Assembly (NCBI GenBank): GCA_964342305.1
Contig: CAYFGK010000143.1
Location: 1 to 16,886, forward strand
Origin: DT-110 sp964342305
GTDB taxonomy: Bacteria; Bacteroidota; Bacteroidia; Chitinophagales; Saprospiraceae
Length of the DNA stretch: 16,886 nucleotides
Reading direction: 5' to 3'
Shown here: positions 1 to 6,862 of the stretch, piece after piece
How positions within the stretch are numbered: position 1 is the first letter of the stretch
Layout of the letters: each line of letters begins with the position of its first letter
Notes under the pieces: generated by a model
The model's input: the letters and a program-made list of their open reading frames with translations, nothing else
Databases searched by the model: none
What the model was told of the DNA's origin: nothing
Translations under genes and position numbers: made by a program

Positions 1-5
1 TTACA

Positions 6-40
6 GGTTTGAGGTTTGAGGTTTGAGGTTTGAGGTTTGA
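6..40. repeat. Perfect heptamer array (GGTTTGA)5
   Basis: Five exact, uninterrupted copies of GGTTTGA are seen; on the minus strand the unit reads ACCTCAA. The array lies 34 bp past the mutS stop codon, on its 3' side. The same word occurs as a unit in the arrays at 11511-11629 and 16817-16837. The array may continue outside the window to the left, because the window starts only five bases earlier. Confidence 0.95.
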
Positions 41-84
41 GGAGACCTATTACCTAGCCTCAAACCCCACACCTCAAACCTCTT
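34..84. repeat. Inverted heptamer copies forming a hairpin at the mutS 3' end
   Basis: GGTTTGAGG at 34-42 is the exact reverse complement of CCTCAAACC at 58-66, giving a 9-bp stem with a 15-nt loop. Further inverted units follow at 64-84 (ACCCCAC, ACCTCAA, ACCTCTT). The mutS stop codon at 74-76 lies inside the ACCTCAA unit, so the repeat-like sequence runs up to and over the end of the gene. The pairing could act as a 3'-end stem-loop for mutS mRNA, although no U-tract follows on the minus strand. Confidence 0.7.
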
Positions 85-2710
85 CAAAAAGCTTTTTGAG
101 TTCATTCAGCTTCATCATGCACTCGATGGGGGTCATGCTGTTGATGTCGACGTCTTCCAGCATTTCCTTTACCTTCTTGGCTTGTGGGTCAGAGGCCTCG
201 AAGATACTCAGTTGCATGGGTGGTGCTGTAAGGTCTTCGGTTGCCGGCTTGGGAGCCCGCATACCTTCGGTCGCACCATTCTGTTCGATAGACTTCTTTT
301 CCAGTTGATGAAGCAGACTATTAGCGCGATCGACAATGGTGTTCGGCATTCCCGCCAATTTGGCTACGTGGATACCAAAACTGTGCTGACTGCCTCCGGC
401 GGTCAGCTTACGCAAAAAAACGATTTTTTGACCTACCTCCCGGGTGGCAATGTGGAAGTTTTTGATCCGCTCGAAGCGGTTGGCCAGCTCATTGAGCTCG
501 TGGTAATGGGTGGCAAAAAGCGTCTTTGGGCGTCCCTCGGCGTTATTGTGCAGGTATTCGGCGATCGACCAGGCAATGGAAATACCATCGTACGTACTCG
601 TGCCGCGACCAATTTCATCCAAAAGGATGAGTGACCGGTCCGACAGGTTGTTCATAATACTGGCCGTTTCGTTCATCTCCACCATAAAGGTCGATTCCCC
701 CGAGCTGATATTATCCGAAGCTCCAACACGGGTAAACACCTTATCGACAATTCCCAGACTAGCGGTCTTGGCAGGTACGAAACTACCCATTTGGGCCATC
801 AGGCTGATCAGGGCTGTTTGGCGCAACAAGGCAGATTTACCCGCCATATTGGGGCCGGTGATCATCAGAACTTGTTGTGCTTCATTGTCGAGATACACAT
901 CGTTGGGAACGTATTTTTCACCCAAGGTCAATTGCTGCTCGATGACCGGGTGCCTACCCTCTTTTATATCCAAGGCGTACCCTTCGTTCATCTCGGGTCG
1001 ACAGTATTCATTTTTCAGAGCCACACTGGCAAAGCTCAGCAGGCAATCGAGCCGGGCGATGATGGCTGCATTGTGTTGCACCGGTTTGATAAAATCAGCC
1101 AGGTGGATTACCAGCTTTTCGAACAGGCGATCTTCCAAGTCGAGGATTTTGTCCTCGGCACCGAGGATCTTGGATTCCAGATGCTTGAGTTCGTCGGTAA
1201 TATAGCGCTCGGAGTTGGTCAGGGTTTGCTTGCGCACCCATTCCTCCGGCACCTTGTCTTTATGTCGATTGGTTACTTCCAGGTAATACCCAAAGACGTT
1301 ATTGAATCCAATTTTGAGCTTGGCAATACCGGAGGCTTCACTTTCGCGTTGCTGGATGCCCAATAACAGATCCTTACTATTCTGTACGATGCTGCGCAAT
1401 TCATCCAGCTCGGGGTGGGCACCGTCGGCGATCACCCCTCCTTTTGTCAGGTTGACGGGTGGTTCTTCGACGATCGTTTTACGAATCTCTTCCGTCAGTT
1501 TTGGGCAGGGATTGAGGCCATCGGCCATGGTTTCCAACCGGGGAAGGCCACAGTCGATCAACTTTTCTTTGGTGGGCTGGATGAGCTCCAGTGCTTTACA
1601 AAGTTGTACCACCTCCCGCGGATTGACTTTCTGCAGTGGTACTTTGGAGATCAGTCGCTCCATATCGCCCAGTTGACGGATAAGCTGTCGCAATTCGTCG
1701 GCCAGTTCGCGGCCGTCCAGAAAAAACCGGACCACCTGATGACGCGCTTCAATGGCTTCCAGGGATTTCAAGGGCAATACCACCCATTTTTTCAACAGGC
1801 GGGCTCCCATTGGTGAAACGGTATGGTCCAGGATCTGTATCAGGGGAACGCCGGTATCGTGGGGGCTGTGTATGAGTTCCAGGTTTCGGATGGTAAACCG
1901 GTCGAGCCAAACGTAGTGATCGGGCTGTACGCGGCTCATGCGGGCAATGTGTTGAACATTCTTATTTTCGGTCGTCTCCAAGTAGTGCAGGATGGCCCCT
2001 GAGGCAATTTGCCCTAATTCCAATTCTTCCACCCCAAATCCCTTGAGACTCTGCACGCCGAAGTGATTCAGCAGTTTTTCCCGCGTGAAATCCAGGGTGT
2101 AGATCCATTCATCGAGCGTAAAGGTGTAGAAGCTGTCGCCAAAATGCCCTTCGAACTCCTTGCGTTTATCTTTGGAGAACAGCACTTCGGAAGGCCGGAA
2201 GCTCTGCAGCAGCTTATCGGCGTAAGCCTGATCCCCCTCACTGATCAGAAACTCGCCGGTAGAGATATCGAGAAAGGAGACCCCTACCCTGCCCTTTCGT
2301 CCGTAGGCTACGGATGCCAGAAAGTTATTGCTTTTGTGATCGAGCAGTTGATCGTCGATCGCCAGTCCCGGAGTAACGATCTCGGTCACCCCCCGTTTGA
2401 CGATCTTCTTTTGTGGACTGGGTTTTTCCAACTGCTCACAGATAGCCACGCGGTAACCGGCACGCACCAGCCGTGGCAGGTACATATCCATGGAATGATG
2501 CGGGAATCCGGCAAGTTCGATATCGCTTCCACCGTTATTCCGGCTCGTCAGAATGATTCCAAGAACTTGTGAGGCTTTGACCGCATCCTCGCCAAAGGTT
2601 TCGTAAAAATCGCCTACGCGAAACAATAGTATGGCTTCCGGGTGTTTGTTCTTCACCTGGAAATACTGCTTCATCAGGGGCGTAACTTTCTTACTGGTGC
2701 TTTTGGCCAT
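74..2710 (-). CDS. mutS: DNA mismatch repair protein MutS
   Basis: This is the ATPase that recognises mismatches and small loops and starts methyl-independent mismatch repair with MutL. It has 878 residues, close to the usual 850-880. Domain I carries the mismatch-probing Phe-x-Glu (F35, E37, in GDFYETFGEDA). The C-terminal ATPase has Walker A GPNMAGKS at about 619-626, the SSGEST signature at about 669, Walker B LILLDEIGRGTS at about 694-705 and THYHEL at about 734. A C-terminal QLSIFE segment resembles the beta-clamp-binding motif. The frame is open to a GTG at 2839, but I chose the ATG at 2710: the protein then begins MAKSTSKKVTPLMKQY, as in the family, and a TATATTTG -7 box at 2752-2745 lies between the two candidate starts. 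The gene is divergent from the ferredoxin gene. Its stop codon lies inside heptamer-repeat sequence. Confidence 0.97.
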   Translation of the reverse strand: MAKSTSKKVTPLMKQYFQVKNKHPEAILLFRVGDFYETFGEDAVKASQVLGIILTSRNNGGSDIELAGFPHHSMDMYLPRLVRAGYRVAICEQLEKPSPQKKIVKRGVTEIVTPGLAIDDQLLDHKSNNFLASVAYGRKGRVGVSFLDISTGEFLISEGDQAYADKLLQSFRPSEVLFSKDKRKEFEGHFGDSFYTFTLDEWIYTLDFTREKLLNHFGVQSLKGFGVEELELGQIASGAILHYLETTENKNVQHIARMSRVQPDHYVWLDRFTIRNLELIHSPHDTGVPLIQILDHTVSPMGARLLKKWVVLPLKSLEAIEARHQVVRFFLDGRELADELRQLIRQLGDMERLISKVPLQKVNPREVVQLCKALELIQPTKEKLIDCGLPRLETMADGLNPCPKLTEEIRKTIVEEPPVNLTKGGVIADGAHPELDELRSIVQNSKDLLLGIQQRESEASGIAKLKIGFNNVFGYYLEVTNRHKDKVPEEWVRKQTLTNSERYITDELKHLESKILGAEDKILDLEDRLFEKLVIHLADFIKPVQHNAAIIARLDCLLSFASVALKNEYCRPEMNEGYALDIKEGRHPVIEQQLTLGEKYVPNDVYLDNEAQQVLMITGPNMAGKSALLRQTALISLMAQMGSFVPAKTASLGIVDKVFTRVGASDNISSGESTFMVEMNETASIMNNLSDRSLILLDEIGRGTSTYDGISIAWSIAEYLHNNAEGRPKTLFATHYHELNELANRFERIKNFHIATREVGQKIVFLRKLTAGGSQHSFGIHVAKLAGMPNTIVDRANSLLHQLEKKSIEQNGATEGMRAPKPATEDLTAPPMQLSIFEASDPQAKKVKEMLEDVDINSMTPIECMMKLNELKKLFEEV

Positions 2711-2744
2711 GCCGAAGTTGGATTGGTTTGCTTCCGCAAAAAAA

Positions 2745-2752
2745 CAAATATA
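2745..2752 (-). promoter_or_regulatory. mutS promoter, -7 box TATATTTG
   Basis: On the minus strand the sequence reads TATATTTG, an exact match to the Bacteroidota -7 consensus TAnnTTTG. It predicts a start site near 2740 and a leader of about 30 nt before the ATG at 2710. No clear TTTG -33 box is present; TTTC at 2776-2773 is the nearest candidate, about 20 nt upstream. The box supports the shorter mutS start. Confidence 0.6.
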
Positions 2753-2847
2753 CTCCGAGCGCATCGAAATGAGAAACGGAGTCCCCTCTACCCCAAACAT
2801 ATCCGTCGAAAACTCGACGGTTCGGAACACAAAGAGCACGGGAAACG

Positions 2848-2880
2848 TTTGAATTTGTAGGTCCTGACATGTATTTTTGC
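2848..2880 (+). promoter_or_regulatory. Ferredoxin promoter, TTTG-N20-TATTTTTG
   Basis: TTTG at 2848-2851 and TATTTTTG at 2872-2879 (followed by C) are separated by 20 nt. This matches the Bacteroidota promoter pattern of a TTG-type -33 element and TAnnTTTG at -7. The expected start is near 2884, giving a leader of about 48 nt before the ATG at 2932. It is the best two-box promoter match I found in the window. Confidence 0.65.
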
Positions 2881-2931
2881 AGACCGGAAACTATGTGACC
2901 CAAGCACTGTTTGACATAAAAAAAGACTACT

Positions 2932-3279
2932 ATGGCTATAATGATCACGGATGAATGCATCAACTGTGGCGCCTGTGAACCAGAATGCCCTAATAATGCC
3001 ATCTACGAGGGTGGTGTAGAATGGGCCATCTCCGAAGGTACCGGTGTTTCCGGTGCCTACCAATTGGAAGACGGTTCCCAGACCGATGCCGATGCACAAC
3101 ACGATCCGGTATCTGATGATTTCTATTTTATCGTCCCCGACAAATGCACTGAATGCGTTGGCTTTCACGAGGAGCCACAATGCGCCGCTGTTTGTCCCGT
3201 CGATTGTTGTGTCCCCGATCCTGAACGCGAAGAATCCGAAGAAAAACTCCTGGAACGCAAAGAGCGTTTGCACCTGTAG
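2932..3279 (+). CDS. 2[4Fe-4S] ferredoxin (Alvin type)
   Basis: This is a small soluble electron carrier of 115 residues. The first motif, CINCGACEPECP, supplies Cys9, Cys12, Cys15 and Cys19. The second has Cys72-x2-Cys75-x8-Cys84-x3-Cys88-Pro; the eight-residue spacer in place of x2 is the hallmark of Allochromatium vinosum-type dicluster ferredoxins. Extra cysteines lie at 92 and 93. Between the motifs is an acidic insert of about 50 residues (roughly 28-68) rich in Asp, Glu and Ser. The C-terminus is a charged helix (EREESEEKLLERKERL). The gene is monocistronic, with its own promoter upstream and a strong terminator 18 bp after the stop. Its redox partners cannot be told from the context. 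Family assignment is secure; the specific electron-transfer role is unknown. Confidence 0.95.
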   Translation: MAIMITDECINCGACEPECPNNAIYEGGVEWAISEGTGVSGAYQLEDGSQTDADAQHDPVSDDFYFIVPDKCTECVGFHEEPQCAAVCPVDCCVPDPEREESEEKLLERKERLHL

Positions 3280-3297
3280 CATTTATTATGCTTTCGC

Positions 3298-3334
3298 AAA
3301 AAGCGCAGGTCCGTCCGGACCTGCGCTTTTTTTA
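3298..3334 (+). terminator. Ferredoxin intrinsic terminator
   Basis: The arm at 3301-3312 (AAGCGCAGGTCC) pairs perfectly with 3317-3328 across a GTCC tetraloop, and three further A-T pairs extend the base. A run of seven T follows (3327-3333). The A-run on the left side means it could also work on the minus strand. It starts 18 bp after the ferredoxin stop. Confidence 0.92.
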
Positions 3335-3398
3335 TTAGTTCCGTCAGGGGGCCATCTTCCATGCCCTGCACTTACGCTAACTTTTGGGCCGAAGGCGC

Positions 3399-3421
3399 AA
3401 AAAAAAAGCCCCGGCAGGGGC
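3399..3421 (-). terminator. Minus-strand-facing hairpin plus T-tract upstream of fhs
   Basis: Read on the minus strand, GCCCC-TGCC-GGGGC (3421-3408) is followed by nine T (3407-3399), the layout of a short intrinsic terminator. No minus-strand gene lies upstream of it in that direction: 3522 begins fhs on the plus strand. It would only act on transcripts running backwards out of the fhs leader. In the fhs direction it is an A9 tract followed by a 5-bp hairpin. Confidence 0.55.
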
Positions 3422-3521
3422 GACCTTTCTGTTCGGCCGGACGTAAGTCTGGTCAAACGTCCCCCCAGAATACCATCCTTTTTACTACCTTGATCCCCCA
3501 TACCAACCAAACTTAAAACCA

Positions 3522-5192
3522 ATGCCAACTGACATCCAGATCGCGCAGGCTGCCACCATGCGTCCCATCCAGGACATTGCCAAAAAACTCCAGATTCCCT
3601 ACGAAGATCTTATCCCCTACGGTCACCATAAGGCCAAATTACCTCTGCATTTATACCAACCTGAAAAAGCTCAGCACGCCAAGCTCATTCTGGTGACTGC
3701 TATTTCGCCATCACCTGCCGGCGAAGGCAAGACCACCACCTCCATCGGACTGTCCGAAGGTCTTAATCGCATTGGCAAACAAGCGACCGTAGTTTTGCGG
3801 GAACCCTCACTCGGGCCCGTCTTCGGCATGAAAGGTGGTGCTACTGGTGGCGGTTACTCGCAGGTGTTGCCAATGGAAGAGATCAACCTCCACTTTACGG
3901 GCGATTTTGCGGCCATTGAAAAAGCTCATAACCTGTTATCGGCACTGATCGATAATGCCCTGCACAATAAAAAATCGACCCTGAATCTCGACGGACGTAC
4001 CGTGTTGTGGAAGCGCGTGATGGATATGAATGATCGTGCCCTGCGCAACATTATTGTTGGTCTGGGTGGCACAGGCAATGGGATCCCGCGCGAAGCGGGT
4101 TTTGATATTACGGCGGCCTCCGAAGTAATGGCTATTCTGTGCCTGGCCAATGACCTGCCCGATCTGAAAGAACGTCTGGGGAATATATTTGTGGGATTCA
4201 CTAAGGATCGCCAGCCCGTATTTGCCCGCGATCTGAATGCACACGGTGCCATGGCTGCTCTGCTTAAGGATGCCATTAAACCCAACCTGGTTCAGACCCT
4301 CGAGGGAAATCCGGCAATTATTCACGGAGGCCCCTTTGCAAATATCGCCCAGGGAACCAACACCGTAATCGCAACCCGCATGGGCATGAGTCTGTCTGAC
4401 TATGTTGTGACCGAAGCGGGGTTCGGTGCCGACCTGGGTGCTGAGAAATTCCTGGACATCAAATGTCAGAGTGCCGGCATCGCTCCCTCGGCAGTAGTGA
4501 TTGTCGCAACGGTTCGCGCCCTAAAATACCACGGTGGAGTCGATAAAAAAGAACTGACCACTCCGAACACACAAGCAGTTAGCCGGGGACTGGGCAACCT
4601 GGAAAAGCACATTCAGAATGTGCAACAGTTTGGGTTACCCGCCGTCGTTGCCATTAATGCTTTTACGGCGGATACCGAAGAAGAAATCCAACTGATCACC
4701 GAGCGGTGCAAGGGGCTGGGAGTGCAGGTCGTGCTATCAGAACACTGGGCACACGGGGGTGCCGGGGCGGAAAAGTTGGCCGGGGAAGTTGTCAAAGTCA
4801 TCGATGAGCAAAAAGCAGATTTTAAACCCATTTACGACTGGAACCTGCCGGTGCCGGAAAAGATCGAAGCCGTGGCTACTAAAATCTACGGCGCCCAGGG
4901 CGTGGATTATTCCCGGGATGCCCAACGGGACCTGCGCCGCATAAGCAAGCTGGGCCTGGATCACCTGCCCGTTTGCATTGCCAAAACACAGTATTCCTTT
5001 TCCGATGACCCCAAGCAGGTAGGTTTACCAGATCCATTCCGACTGCATATCCGCGAGATCGAGATTGCGGCCGGGGCCGGTTTTTTGGTGCCCATCACCG
5101 GAACGATGATGCGGATGCCCGGGTTACCGGGGGTACCCGCTGCGGAGCATATTGATATCGATGCAGATGGGACGATTACCGGATTGTTCTAA
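3522..5192 (+). CDS. fhs: Formate-tetrahydrofolate ligase
   Basis: This enzyme (10-formyl-THF synthetase, EC 6.3.4.3) joins formate to tetrahydrofolate using ATP and feeds one-carbon units to purines and fMet. It is monofunctional with 556 residues, the normal length. Visible motifs are the P-loop region SPSPAGEGKTTTSIGL (about 62-77), REPSLGPVFGMKGGATGGG (93-111), LHFTGDFAAI (123-132), the conserved TEAGFGADLGAEKF in the middle, and the C-terminal MRMPGLPGVPAAEHIDID. The ATG at 3522 gives the expected N-terminus, and no Shine-Dalgarno is visible. The 242-bp leader region after the ferredoxin holds two hairpins and a weak GGACGT/ACGTCC inverted pair (3439-3462); a promoter is not obvious (TACCTTG near 3485 is imperfect). 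The stop codon runs directly into an inverted repeat at 5192. Given the Bacteroidota context the role is probably formate assimilation and one-carbon balance rather than acetogenesis (inference). Confidence 0.97.
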   Translation: MPTDIQIAQAATMRPIQDIAKKLQIPYEDLIPYGHHKAKLPLHLYQPEKAQHAKLILVTAISPSPAGEGKTTTSIGLSEGLNRIGKQATVVLREPSLGPVFGMKGGATGGGYSQVLPMEEINLHFTGDFAAIEKAHNLLSALIDNALHNKKSTLNLDGRTVLWKRVMDMNDRALRNIIVGLGGTGNGIPREAGFDITAASEVMAILCLANDLPDLKERLGNIFVGFTKDRQPVFARDLNAHGAMAALLKDAIKPNLVQTLEGNPAIIHGGPFANIAQGTNTVIATRMGMSLSDYVVTEAGFGADLGAEKFLDIKCQSAGIAPSAVVIVATVRALKYHGGVDKKELTTPNTQAVSRGLGNLEKHIQNVQQFGLPAVVAINAFTADTEEEIQLITERCKGLGVQVVLSEHWAHGGAGAEKLAGEVVKVIDEQKADFKPIYDWNLPVPEKIEAVATKIYGAQGVDYSRDAQRDLRRISKLGLDHLPVCIAKTQYSFSDDPKQVGLPDPFRLHIREIEIAAGAGFLVPITGTMMRMPGLPGVPAAEHIDIDADGTITGLF

Positions 5193-5260
5193 TGGTGCCC
5201 GATCCTCCGGATCGGGCTGGATTACTTGTCATTGACCCGATCCGGAGGATCGGGCACCAT
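5192..5260. repeat. Nested perfect inverted repeat (REP/BIME-like) between convergent genes
   Basis: The arm at 5192-5216 (25 bp) is the exact reverse complement of 5236-5260, with a 19-bp spacer. Each arm is itself a hairpin: CCCGATCC, TCC loop, GGATCGGG. The left arm begins on the last base of the fhs stop codon. The right arm encodes part of the tail of the convergent hydrolase gene. No T-tract follows on either side. The structure resembles a pair of inverted REP units (a BIME) and may also act as a bidirectional transcript-end structure. Confidence 0.9.
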
Positions 5261-6182
5261 CTAAAAACGCCCGTACATCTTTCGCCGTTAACGTCGGGGC
5301 TTCTTCCATGGGAACGTGTCCTAATTCAGGATATGTGATCACCTCACTGTCCGGAATGAGTCCATGAAATAGCTGGGCGTGCTCCACCGGTATCCAGTTG
5401 TCGCGCTCACCCCAAAGAATGAGGGTGGGTGCCGAAATATTGGACATGGATTCAGTGGGTACCCGGTGATCGGAGCGAGCCCTGTCGATAAAAGCTTGTC
5501 GGTTTCCAGGTCGGCGGAATAATTGAAAGTAGCGGTCGACCACCTCGTCAGAGACTGCCGCCGGGTCACCGTACACATCGCGCAGGCTTTTGGCAAATAA
5601 TGGCTTAGGAGTTATATACCGTAATACCTGCCCTACTACCGGCGTTTCAGCCAGCTTTAGTCCCAGTGGTGTTCCGTGATCATTGGGCATACCGGAAGGA
5701 TCAACCAAAACGAGTTTTTCAACCCGGTCCGGATAGGCGGTAGCGTAGGACCAAGCGATCAAGCCCCCCAGGGAATTCCCGGCCAGGTAGAAGGTATCGA
5801 GCGGTAGCTTTTTGGCGAAAGCCTCCAAAAAATCAACGTACGATGCGATGGAATAATCCCTTTCCGGATGGGGGCCGGTCAGGCCAAAAGCCGGCAGGTC
5901 CAGACTGATGACCGTAAAGGAATCGGCGAGCACCTGCGTCCACCCTTCCCAGGTATGCAGGGATGCCCCCGTACCGTGGAGAAGTACCAGGGCCGGACCC
6001 GATCCGGTGCGGCGGTAGTGTACATTCATACCCCCGACCTCAACAAATTCAGAGTCCGAATAGGTGTAAGCCTCCTTCAGTGATGCCAATGGACGATCGG
6101 GGACGTAAAAGCCAATACCAAGGCCAATGATCGCCAGCACAATCCCCCACACAATTCCCTTGAGGAAAGGTCCCAGACGCAT
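5229..6182 (-). CDS. Membrane-anchored alpha/beta-hydrolase
   Basis: This is an alpha/beta-hydrolase-fold enzyme of 317 residues with an N-terminal hydrophobic segment (about 8-27, GIVWGIVLAIIGLGIGF) acting as signal anchor, so the catalytic domain is probably on the outer face of the inner membrane. The catalytic machinery is intact: oxyanion-loop HGTG at 69-72, nucleophile elbow GNSLGG with Ser137, acid Asp261 in GERDNWIP, and His289 in LGHVPMEE. A cap domain lies between about 165 and 230. Related proteins include esterases, haloperoxidase-like enzymes and C-C hydrolases; the substrate cannot be told. The ATG at 6182 was chosen over an upstream GTG at 6215 because it sits one base after the trmH stop (TGA-T-ATG), which suggests translational coupling. 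The last residues (GARSSGSG) are encoded by the right arm of the inverted repeat, so the native C-terminus may have been replaced. Confidence 0.88.
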   Translation of the reverse strand: MRLGPFLKGIVWGIVLAIIGLGIGFYVPDRPLASLKEAYTYSDSEFVEVGGMNVHYRRTGSGPALVLLHGTGASLHTWEGWTQVLADSFTVISLDLPAFGLTGPHPERDYSIASYVDFLEAFAKKLPLDTFYLAGNSLGGLIAWSYATAYPDRVEKLVLVDPSGMPNDHGTPLGLKLAETPVVGQVLRYITPKPLFAKSLRDVYGDPAAVSDEVVDRYFQLFRRPGNRQAFIDRARSDHRVPTESMSNISAPTLILWGERDNWIPVEHAQLFHGLIPDSEVITYPELGHVPMEEAPTLTAKDVRAFLDGARSSGSGQ

Positions 6183-6183
6183 A

Positions 6184-6831
6184 TCAATCGTTTTTGCGGT
6201 GAACGTTCTTGCCACTCAGGCGCTGCTCATGACGGTGCAGATACTCAGTGAGCAAATCATCTTTTTCCGTTTTCGTCATGCGGTTGTGGACATCGTACAG
6301 ACCAGCTTCACGGCGCTGACGCAGGCCTTCGTAAAGCGTGACCGCACAGGCCACACTGATATTGAGGCTTTTTACCATCCCCATTTGGGGGATCAGGAAA
6401 TTGCCGTCGGCATGGTTAAGAGCTTCTTTTGAGAGCCCGTCGTGCTCATTACCGAACATCAGAGCCACCGATTGGGTCAGGTCAAGGTCGTACAAATTCC
6501 TGGCCTCTGCATTAAGATGGGTGGCGAGGATGGTCTGATAGTTTCGGCGTACGTGGGCGAAGCAGGGCACCGGATCGGTGTAAAAGTGTACATCGATCCA
6601 TTTGCGGGCACCACTTGATGTACGGCGGCCCATTTCAAGCTTGTCGATCTTCTGCAGTTCCGGCTCGGTATACAGTACAAAAATCTCCCGAATACCCACG
6701 GAATCACAGGACCTCAGAACAGCACCGATATTGTGCGGATCGTGTACATTTTCGAGGATGACTGTCAGGTCCTTCTGTCGGCGAGAAACTACGCCCCGGA
6801 ATCGTTCCTTTCGTTCGGCGGTGATTTTCAT
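6184..6831 (-). CDS. trmH: tRNA (guanosine(18)-2'-O)-methyltransferase, SPOUT family
   Basis: This enzyme methylates the 2'-OH of G18 in the tRNA D-loop using S-adenosylmethionine. The three SPOUT motifs are clear: NVHDPHNIGAVLRSCDSVG (28-46) with the catalytic-type Arg, LMFGNEHDGLSKEAL (motif 2), and IPQMGMVKSLNISVACAVTLYE (motif 3), which forms the trefoil-knot cofactor site. RRQKDLTVILE near the start and ILATHL in the middle also match E. coli TrmH as I recall it. The protein has 215 residues, a little shorter than E. coli TrmH (229) and lacking its C-terminal tail. It lies 31 bp after the aldehyde dehydrogenase stop and one base before the hydrolase start, so the three genes probably share a transcript. 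Another SpoU paralogue (TrmL or RlmB) is less likely. Confidence 0.9.
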   Translation of the reverse strand: MKITAERKERFRGVVSRRQKDLTVILENVHDPHNIGAVLRSCDSVGIREIFVLYTEPELQKIDKLEMGRRTSSGARKWIDVHFYTDPVPCFAHVRRNYQTILATHLNAEARNLYDLDLTQSVALMFGNEHDGLSKEALNHADGNFLIPQMGMVKSLNISVACAVTLYEGLRQRREAGLYDVHNRMTKTEKDDLLTEYLHRHEQRLSGKNVHRKND

Positions 6832-6862
6832 AGTAGCGGGTAAAAATATAAAAATCCTGCTG

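Noticed and set aside
510..1366. Long plus-strand open frames antisense to mutS
   Set aside because: They are complementary-strand shadows of a well-conserved gene, with compositionally odd, motif-free translations.
2711..2839. N-terminal extension of MutS from a GTG start
   Set aside because: The extra 43 residues do not resemble MutS, and a -7 promoter box lies inside them.
3335..3521. A folate riboswitch upstream of fhs
   Set aside because: Only short unrelated hairpins are seen. I could not identify the conserved core of either known THF riboswitch class.
2932..5192. A Wood-Ljungdahl or acetogenic module (ferredoxin next to fhs)
   Set aside because: A strong terminator separates the genes, and no folD, CODH/ACS or formate dehydrogenase genes are present in the window.
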